A stretch of 64,000 nt of DNA from Zoogloea dura (GTDB taxonomy: Bacteria > Pseudomonadota > Gammaproteobacteria > Burkholderiales > Rhodocyclaceae): positions 1 to 64,000 of the forward strand of contig NZ_JABBGA010000005.1 in NCBI RefSeq assembly GCF_012927165.1. The letters are read 5' to 3'. Shown one piece after another: positions 58,285 through 64,000 of this stretch (position 1 is its first letter; every line of letters begins with the position of its first letter). The translations under genes were made by a program, and so were the position numbers. The notes beneath the pieces were generated by a model that did not search any database, was not told the origin of the DNA, and saw only the letters and a program-made list of their open reading frames with translations.

Positions 58285-59393
58285 CGCTGGCCGACCCGGG
58301 CGTCGGCGAACAGGTCGGGCAGGCCGCGCGGCTGGCAGCGCCAGTACTGCGGGGCGGCATGCACCTTGGCGCCCAGCTTGGCGGCGGCATGCCAGGGCCA
58401 GCGCGGGTCGTAGAGCATCACCCGGGCAACGCCCACCAGGTCGGCCTGGCCGCTGGCGACGATGGCCTCGGCGTGCTCGGCCTCGGTGATGAGGCCCACG
58501 GCCACCGTTGGCAGGCCGGTTTCGGCGCGGATGCGTTCGGCGAAGGGCAGTTGGTAGCCCGGGGCCAGGGTGATCTGCTGGCGGGGGGACAGGCCACCCG
58601 ACGACACATGGATGAAGTCGCACCCGCGCGCCTTGAGCGCCTGACTGAAGGCGATGCTCTGCTCCAGGTCCCAGCCGCCGTCCACCCAGTCGGTGGCCGA
58701 GATGCGTATGCCCACCGGCTTGCCGGCGGGAAATACGGCGCGCACCGCGTCGAAGACCTCCAGCGGGAAGCGCAGGCGATTCTCAAGGCTGCCCCCGTAG
58801 GCGTCGCTGCGGATGTTCGAGAGTGGGGACAGGAACTGGTGCAGCAGGTAGCCGTGGGCCGCGTGTAGCTCCACCGCGTCAATGCCGATCGCCGCGGCGC
58901 GCCGGGCAGCGGCCACGAAGGCATCACGGACACGCAGCAGCCCGGCGTCGTCGAGGGCTAGCGGGGCGCGTTCATCGGCGCCGTGGGGCAGGGGCGAGGG
59001 GGCCACGGTATCCCAGCCGCCGGCGCCCAGGGGGATCAGCTGGCCGCCTTCCCAGGGCAGGTGGCTGGAGGCCTTGCGGCCGGCATGGGCGAGCTGCACG
59101 GCCACCGGCATCGACGAGTAGCGGCGCAGGCTGTCGAGGGTGCTGCCGAGGGCTGCCGCATTGGCGTCGGACCACAGGCCCAGGTCGGCCGGCGAGATGC
59201 GGCCCTCCGGCGTGACGGCGGTGGCTTCGATGATCAGCAGGGCGGCGCCGGACAGGGCCAGGTTGCCGAGGTGGATGCGGTGCCAGTCGGTGGCGTTGCC
59301 GTCCTCGGCCGAGTACTGGCACATGGGGGCGATGACGATGCGGTTGACCAGGGCCAGATCGCCCAGGCGATAGGGGGAGAACAGCGCGGACAT
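58281..59393 (-). CDS. old yellow enzyme-like NADH:flavin oxidoreductase (YqjM type)
   Basis: 370 residues. FMN-dependent TIM barrel that reduces activated C=C bonds or xenobiotics. The YqjM-group marks are visible: LVNRIVIAPMCQYSAEDGNA with the regulatory Cys, VQLAHAGRKASSHLPWEGG, the active-site His pair in VELHAAHGYLLHQFLSPLSN and the phosphate-binding GVARVMLYDPRWPWHAA. The physiological substrate is not known. It is followed after about 30 bases upstream by ynfA-like and FMN reductase genes in the same direction. Confidence 0.95.
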
Positions 59394-59423
59394 GGAGACT
59401 CCGGTAGTGGATGGGCGGGGCGC

Positions 59424-59753
59424 TCAGCCCCGCGGCGCAAACATGATGATGGCCATGCCGGCCAGGGCCACGGCGCCGCCGGTGACGTCCCAGACGGTGG
59501 GGCGCAGCCCGTCCACCGCCCACAGCCAGATCAGCGCGACGCCGATATACACCCCGCCGTAGGCTGCATAGGTGCGCCCGGCCGCCGTGGGGTGGAGGGT
59601 CAGCAGCCAGGCGAAGGCGGCCAGGCTGAGCGCCGCCGGCACCACCAGCCAGGGGCTGCGCCCCTCCTTGAGCCACAGCCAGGGCAGGTAGCAGCCGAGG
59701 ATCTCGGCCACCGCGGTGATGGCGAAGAGGGCGAGGGTGCGCAGTTCGAACAT
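59424..59753 (-). CDS. YnfA-family small membrane protein
   Basis: 109 residues with four transmembrane helices. [20 protein letters not shown], then [40 protein letters not shown] and a C-terminal helix. UPF0060/YnfA resembles small multidrug resistance transporters in size and topology, with efflux reported for some members; the substrate here is unknown. Gap of 30 bases each side to co-directional neighbours. Confidence 0.95.
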   Translation of the reverse strand: MFELRTLALFAITAVAEILGCYLPWLWLKEGRSPWLVVPAALSLAAFAWLLTLHPTAAGRTYAAYGGVYIGVALIWLWAVDGLRPTVWDVTGGAVALAGMAIIMFAPRG

Positions 59754-59783
59754 GGCGATGAGCGGGGCCGGGGATCAGGCCGC

Positions 59784-60332
59784 TCAGGCTTTGAGGCGGC
59801 GGGTCCAGGCGGCCAGGGCCTGCATCTGCTCGGCGATCAGCTTGAGCAGGCGCTCATCGGTCAGGTTGCCGTCGGCATCGAAGGAGGCCGAGAAGGCGTT
59901 GGCGAAGACTTCCGGCTTGTTCAGTGGATGCAGGTCGAGACACACGCAGACCTGGCGCAGGTGGTGCTGGGCGCGGGAGGTGCCCATGCCGCCGCCGGCG
60001 CCCATGATGGCGAGCGGCTTGCCGGCCAGGAGCAGGTTGTCCTTTTCGCGGGAGGCCCAGTCGAGGATGTTCTTGAGGGCCGGCGACAGGGAGTAGTTGT
60101 ATTCCGGCCCGGCCAGCACCAGCGCGTCGGCGGCGCCGATCTGGGCCAGCACGCGCTGCACGGCGGCGGGCTTTTCGGTGAGATCGGCGTTGTAGAAGGG
60201 GATGTCCGACAGGTCGGCGGTGTCCATCACGACGCCGTCGGGCAGGCTGGCCGCGGCGGCGCGCAGCAGTCCCTTGTTGGTGGATTTCTGGCGCAGGCTT
60301 CCGGTGATTCCGAGATACTTGAGCGACATCAT
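59784..60332 (-). CDS. NADPH-dependent FMN reductase
   Basis: 182 residues of the flavodoxin-like NADPH-dependent FMN reductase family (ChrR/YieF-like). GITGSLRQKSTNKGLLRAAA near the N-terminus binds FMN phosphate; LVLAGPEYNYSLSPALKNIL and then DWASREKDNLLLAGKPLAIM and GAGGGMGTSRAQ complete the pattern. Members reduce quinones, chromate or azo compounds. It heads a likely unit with the ynfA-like and old yellow enzyme genes, all redox or efflux proteins. Confidence 0.95.
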   Translation of the reverse strand: MMSLKYLGITGSLRQKSTNKGLLRAAAASLPDGVVMDTADLSDIPFYNADLTEKPAAVQRVLAQIGAADALVLAGPEYNYSLSPALKNILDWASREKDNLLLAGKPLAIMGAGGGMGTSRAQHHLRQVCVCLDLHPLNKPEVFANAFSASFDADGNLTDERLLKLIAEQMQALAAWTRRLKA

Positions 60333-60447
60333 GATGCTCCCAGGACGGTGGGTGGCGGAGCGGCCCTGAGGCAGGGCCGGTGACGAGGGGGCATTTCGTC
60401 ATGCGGCGGCGGTGCTGTCAATCCGCATCGCCGTCGGCCTGGCTTCC

Positions 60448-62502
60448 TCAGGCTGGGGTGGCCTCGAGCAGTGCCTCGAAGTGGGGCGCGGGGACGGGCG
60501 GGGAGAAGTGGTAGCCCTGGTATTCGGCGATCTCCCGCCTGGCCACCCAGGCCAGCTGCTCGCTGGTCTCGACGCCTTCGGCGACCACGTTGAGTTTGAG
60601 CAGGCGGCACAGGGAGACGATCATCTCGGCCAGCGGGCGGTCCACGTCGGGGGCCTGGATGAAGGTCTTGTCGATCTTCAGGGTGTGCAGCGGGTAGCGC
60701 TGCAGGTAGGCCAGATTCGAGTAGCCGGTGCCGAAGTCGTCCAGGGCGATCGACATGCCCAGCGCCTCGATGGCCTTGAGCACGGCGATCGGCCGCTCTT
60801 CGTTGCCGAGCAACATCGATTCGGTGACCTCCAGCTCGATCCGCGAGGGCTCGCAGCCGTAACGCCGCAGCACCGCCGCCATGCGGGCGACCAGGTGGGT
60901 GTCGGCGAGCTGGAGCGGCGACAGGTTGACCGAGATCTGCAGGTCGTGGCCGCGGGCGGCCCATTCGGTCTGCTGGCGGACCGCGGCCTCGAAGACGAAC
61001 ATGCCGAGCCGGCCGATCAGGCCCAGGCGTTCGCTCATCGGGATGAAGATGTCCGGCCCGACCAGGCCGTGCACGGGGTGGCGCCAGCGCACCAGCGCTT
61101 CGGCGCCGAGGATGCTGCGGCTGCGCACGGCCATGCGCGGCTGGTAGTGCACCTCGAACTCGCCGCGCTCGAGGGCCAGCCGCAGCTCGGCCTCCAGCGA
61201 GGTGCGGGCGCGCAGTTCCATGCCCATCGATTCGTTGTACAGGACCATGCGGTTGCGGCCTTCCGCCTTGGCGCCGTACATCGCCAGGTCGGCGTGGCGG
61301 AGCAGGGTCTCGATGTCGCAGGCGTGCTCGGGAAACAGGCTGACCCCGACGCTGGGGGTGATCCGGACCTCGAGCCCTCGGACATTCAGGGGCGCGGCGA
61401 GCGAGGTGGCGATGCGTCGATAGGCGTGGTCCACGTCGCCGCGGATGTCGGAAGAGCGGAGCAGGACCATGAACTCGTCGCCGCCCAGGCGCGCCACCAG
61501 GTCTTCGGTCCGGGTTGCGTCGCGCAGGCGCCTGGCCACGCCGACGAGGAGCTCGTCGCCGGCCGCGTGGCCGAGGGTGTCGTTGATGTCCTTGAAGTTG
61601 TCCAGGTCGATGAAGACCACGGCGGCCTCGGCGCCGCCGGCGCCCAGCTCGCGCAGGGCGTCGGCAAAGCGCGCCATCACCTGGGCCCGGTTGGGCAGGC
61701 CGGTGAGCGGGTCGTGCAGGGCCAGGTGCCGCACCTGCGCCTCGGTGTCCTTGATGGCCGTGACGTCGGCTTCGCTGAGCAGTAGCGCGTCCTGCCCGGA
61801 CACCGCGTCGTGGCAGCGCCGGGCGGTGACCTCGTGCCAGCGCACGCCCTGCGGCGTATGGACGCGCAGGGTCAGCGAGCTGCCCCCGCCGCTGGCCAGG
61901 CTGTCGTGCAGCAGCTGTATGTCTTCCGCATCCACCAGCCGCTCGGGCAGGCATTCGTCGGGGCGGCAGGTGGAGTCGCGGGCTGCCGGGTTGCGGTAGA
62001 GCGGGTGCCCCTCCAGGTCGTAGAGGGAGATCATCAGGGTGGTGTGCAGCAGGGCCTCCACGGCCCGCACGGAGTCCGGCGCATGGGCACCGGCCGGCTG
62101 GCCTTCGCACATCATGGCCATGCGCCCGTCGGCCAGGCGGTGGCCGCTGAAGCGCACATGGAGGGCTACCGCCTCACCCACCGGGTAGAGCGTCCATTGC
62201 TCGGCGAAGATCGCGTTGTGGGCCTCGAAGTCGCGCTGGTACTGGGCGAGCCGGTGGGCGACGGTGGCCGACATGTCGCGGCCCAGGTCGCGGGCCTGCA
62301 GTTCTTCGAGGGAGCGGGCCTTCCAGACCTGCAGGGCCGGGCTGTTGGCCCACAGCACGTGCCGGCGGTCGATGTCGAAAATCCAGACAGGCTGGCTGAT
62401 CAGTTCAAGGGCGGCGTAGTCGTTTGCGGAAGGGAGGGGGGCGGCTCCGGCGGTGTTCGGCTGGCTGGAGGACGGAGCGGGTGGGGATGGCGGTGGAAGC
62501 AT
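60448..62502 (-). CDS. PAS-GGDEF-EAL c-di-GMP protein
   Basis: 684 residues, no transmembrane helix. Two PAS-like domains (about 25-150 and 150-260; WIFDIDRRHVLWANSPALQV is the first core), a GGDEF domain with intact RLGGDEFMVLL near 339, and an EAL domain with [12 protein letters not shown] near 469 plus [20 protein letters not shown]. Both active sites are complete. It is the first gene downstream of a 250-base gap and has no partner gene. Confidence 0.94.
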   Translation of the reverse strand: MLPPPSPPAPSSSQPNTAGAAPLPSANDYAALELISQPVWIFDIDRRHVLWANSPALQVWKARSLEELQARDLGRDMSATVAHRLAQYQRDFEAHNAIFAEQWTLYPVGEAVALHVRFSGHRLADGRMAMMCEGQPAGAHAPDSVRAVEALLHTTLMISLYDLEGHPLYRNPAARDSTCRPDECLPERLVDAEDIQLLHDSLASGGGSSLTLRVHTPQGVRWHEVTARRCHDAVSGQDALLLSEADVTAIKDTEAQVRHLALHDPLTGLPNRAQVMARFADALRELGAGGAEAAVVFIDLDNFKDINDTLGHAAGDELLVGVARRLRDATRTEDLVARLGGDEFMVLLRSSDIRGDVDHAYRRIATSLAAPLNVRGLEVRITPSVGVSLFPEHACDIETLLRHADLAMYGAKAEGRNRMVLYNESMGMELRARTSLEAELRLALERGEFEVHYQPRMAVRSRSILGAEALVRWRHPVHGLVGPDIFIPMSERLGLIGRLGMFVFEAAVRQQTEWAARGHDLQISVNLSPLQLADTHLVARMAAVLRRYGCEPSRIELEVTESMLLGNEERPIAVLKAIEALGMSIALDDFGTGYSNLAYLQRYPLHTLKIDKTFIQAPDVDRPLAEMIVSLCRLLKLNVVAEGVETSEQLAWVARREIAEYQGYHFSPPVPAPHFEALLEATPA

Positions 62503-62752
62503 GTAAGGTGCAGGACTCGGTGCAATCCCTTGTGCTTGCGATGGGAGGTCTGACCAGGCTGCCTGGCCACGTGCAAAGATACACTATTACACACTTATTC
62601 TTGTGCTCCGGGCATATGCCTTGGGGTTTTCGGGGCGCTGCGTGACATCTTTCTTGTCACCCGCCTACATCCGCCCCAGGCCACCTCCCGGCCCGCCTGC
62701 CATTCCTCCGGGGGTCGGTGGAGAGGCGGGAACGGTTGGGGCTGCGCGAGCC
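62503..62752. other. 250-base intergenic gap with probable promoter
   Basis: Between the RlmI-like gene end and the PAS-GGDEF-EAL start. On the minus strand an A/T-rich patch at about 62572-62610 (GTGTGTAATAGTGTATC) is the only likely promoter; no clear -35/-10 pair, terminator or small gene can be supported. Confidence 0.35.
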
Positions 62753-63673
62753 TCAGGCGGGTGCCCGGTAGACCAGCACCTTCAGTGAGCGCTCGCTCGA
62801 TACGTCGGCAAACACCGGCGGGTTGGCGATGCGCTGCACGAATTCCAGTTGGGGGGCGATGGCCTGCATCTGCTCCTGCAGAAAGGCCACGCCCAGCTTC
62901 GGGGAGTTAAGGCACAGCAGCGCGTGCCCGCCCGGGGCCAGCAGGTCGGGCAGGCGGCGCATCAGGCGCGCGTAGTCCTTGTCGGCGACGAAGCTGCCCT
63001 TCTGGTAGCTCGGCGGGTCGAGGATGATCAGCTCATAGGGCCCGTTGCGGGTGATCTTGCCCCAGGAGCTGAAGATGTCGTGGGGCAGGAAGCTGGCGCC
63101 CGCGGTGAGCCCGTTGAGCAGGTGATTGCGCTTGCCGATGGCCAGCGCGCCATCGCTCATGTCCACATTGATCACCTGCCGGGCGCCGGCCTGCAGGGCC
63201 ACCACCGAGAACGAGCAGGTGTAGGCGAACAGGTTGAGCACCTTCAGCCCGGGCCGGGCCGCCACGTGCTCGCGCACCCAGTGCCGGCCTTCGGCCATGT
63301 CCACAAAGAAACCATGGTTGAGGCCCTTGAGCAGATGCACCCGGAACTGCGCCCCGTTCTCGGTCACCACATGGGGCTCGGGCACGCTGCCCGCCATCAG
63401 CCGGGTCTCGGCCCGCGCCTCGAAGCGGTACTGGTAGACCCAGTTCAAGGGCTCACCGGGGCACAGCTGGTGCCAGCGTTCCGACAAGGCCATGTGGACG
63501 GCGGCCAGCTCGGCATCGCTGGCCGGCACGAAGCTGGTCAACACCCAGACGGGTGGAAAGACATCCAGCGTCCACTGCTCGCAGCCCGGGTAGAGGCCAC
63601 CCCGTCCATGGAAGATGCGCTGGGCATCGGCAGACAGGGGCGCAGCGGAGATGGCGTCGAGGAGGGCTTGCAT
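62753..63673 (-). CDS. class I SAM-dependent methyltransferase, RlmI/RlmK-like
   Basis: 306 residues. An N-terminal part with an RNA-binding-like sandwich (VWVLTSFVPASDAELAAVHM and WVYQYRFEARAETR) precedes a Rossmann methyltransferase domain: VLNLFAYTCSFSVVALQAGA for SAM motif I, VINVDMSDGALAIGKRNHLL and the motif IV ELIILDPPSYQKGSF. The DPPSYQKGSF type is that of 23S rRNA cytosine-C5 methyltransferases such as RlmI, although the PUA domain of RlmI is absent here. Target base unproven. Confidence 0.9.
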   Translation of the reverse strand: MQALLDAISAAPLSADAQRIFHGRGGLYPGCEQWTLDVFPPVWVLTSFVPASDAELAAVHMALSERWHQLCPGEPLNWVYQYRFEARAETRLMAGSVPEPHVVTENGAQFRVHLLKGLNHGFFVDMAEGRHWVREHVAARPGLKVLNLFAYTCSFSVVALQAGARQVINVDMSDGALAIGKRNHLLNGLTAGASFLPHDIFSSWGKITRNGPYELIILDPPSYQKGSFVADKDYARLMRRLPDLLAPGGHALLCLNSPKLGVAFLQEQMQAIAPQLEFVQRIANPPVFADVSSERSLKVLVYRAPA

Positions 63674-63767
63674 GGGCGGGGCAGGGGGCAGGGGAGGGCC
63701 GGATTGTCCCGGAAAGCCGGCGGGAAGGCGAGGTGAGGGGGCAGGCAGGCTGCGTGTCTGTTGTCGA

Positions 63768-63797
63768 TTGATGTAGTGCCCATTCTGGTGCTATAAG
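63768..63797 (+). promoter_or_regulatory. promoter of the last gene
   Basis: TTGATG (63768-63773) and TATAAG (63792-63797) with an 18-base spacer, a good sigma-70 match for this high-GC genome. Transcription would start near 63804, giving a 74-base leader. Confidence 0.65.
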
Positions 63798-63813
63798 ATC
63801 GGCACTCTTCGTT

Positions 63814-63841
63814 GATGACATTTGGGAAAGCAAATGTCATC
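63814..63841 (+). other. perfect 11-bp hairpin in the leader of the last gene
   Basis: GATGACATTTG and CAAATGTCATC pair around the loop GGAAAG. It starts about ten bases after the predicted transcription start and lies 36 bases before the start codon. There is no T-tract, so it is more likely an operator dyad or an RNA stability or regulatory stem than a terminator. Confidence 0.7.
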
Positions 63842-63877
63842 GGTCTGTGGTCCCGTCAATGTCCAGGAGCCTTCCCC

Positions 63878-64000
63878 ATGACTCAGAACCTCGTCTCCAT
63901 CGAATTCGCCCCGGCTGATCTTGAAGCGATCGACAGCGCCCTCGACGTGCTCGAAGCCCGGCTCGATGGCCTCGTCGTGCTCTCTGCCGAAGAGCGCCGC
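63878..64000 (+). CDS. unrecognised protein, first 41 residues only
   Basis: From the ATG at 63878, with CAGGAG 11 bases before it, the frame stays open to the window edge: TQNLVSIEFAPADLEAIDSA, then LDVLEARLDGLVVLSAEERR. The segment is acidic and helical and reminiscent of small proteins of unknown function; no motif can be named from this part. A promoter and a hairpin leader precede it. Confidence 0.65.
   Translation, partial: MTQNLVSIEFAPADLEAIDSALDVLEARLDGLVVLSAEERR

Overview
The window is high-GC, densely coded chromosomal DNA. It suggests a facultatively denitrifying betaproteobacterium of the Rhodocyclales type (Azospira/Dechloromonas-like). The basis is the gene content: assimilatory NirBD with an FNT channel and a PP2C-kinase, the oxygen-independent ubiquinone genes ubiUVT, an S-adenosylhomocysteine (SAH) riboswitch before ahcY, and an unusually large set of c-di-GMP enzymes. 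This is inference from gene content; no rRNA or tRNA gene is present to confirm it. No CRISPR array or prophage is seen.

Layout. 1-3041: the start of an ISAs1-family transposase gene, whose element interrupts a hybrid sensor kinase gene. 3175-9053: a nitrite assimilation operon read leftwards (nirB, nirD, FNT channel, PP2C/kinase). It is preceded by a sigma-54-type promoter, two tandem NtrC-like sites and a structured leader. 9096-11941: a J-domain protein followed by three unrecognised genes in one operon. 12078-14528: a PAS-GGDEF-EAL protein. 14613-17956: the methyl-cycle operon (SAH riboswitch, ahcY, metF), with a vapBC-type toxin-antitoxin pair lodged between the two enzymes. 17985-25000: dsbD, cutA, an ABC-2 exporter whose two genes flank a GGDEF-hemerythrin oxygen-sensor gene, then a GST, a hydrolase and a thioredoxin-like ferredoxin. 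25059-28726: a VanZ-like protein and ubiTVU behind a textbook class II FNR-type promoter.

28841-40214, mostly rightwards: a Tat/lipoprotein substrate-binding protein overlapping a GGDEF-EAL gene, a sodium:solute symporter with a His-rich tail, ubiX, a LON-domain protein, mutY (leftwards), a flavin reductase, a hydrolase, dgkA, a small Cys protein and a YejK-like protein. 40234-41196: a roughly 600-bp imperfect inverted repeat with nested, covarying hairpins, then a 63-bp tandem repeat. 41229-44399: small secreted or lipoprotein genes, a PNPOx-like protein and an RlmN-like radical SAM methyltransferase. 44502-53452: a Cache-GGDEF-EAL protein, a PhnD-fused hybrid kinase, a diguanylate cyclase, a glycosyltransferase and a PAP2 phosphatase. 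53504-53818: an array of about 81-bp repeats. 53825-64000: a zinc phospholipase C-like protein, another hybrid kinase, an old yellow enzyme, YnfA, an FMN reductase, a GGDEF-EAL protein, an RlmI-like methyltransferase, and the start of an unrecognised gene behind a hairpin leader.

The main theme is environmental sensing: six GGDEF proteins (four also with EAL) and three hybrid histidine kinases lie in 64 kb, interleaved with nitrogen, methyl-cycle and low-oxygen metabolism. The most interesting unexplained items are the inverted-repeat element at 40234-40837, the J-domain operon, the interleaved nirB leader, and the toxin-antitoxin pair inside the riboswitch operon.
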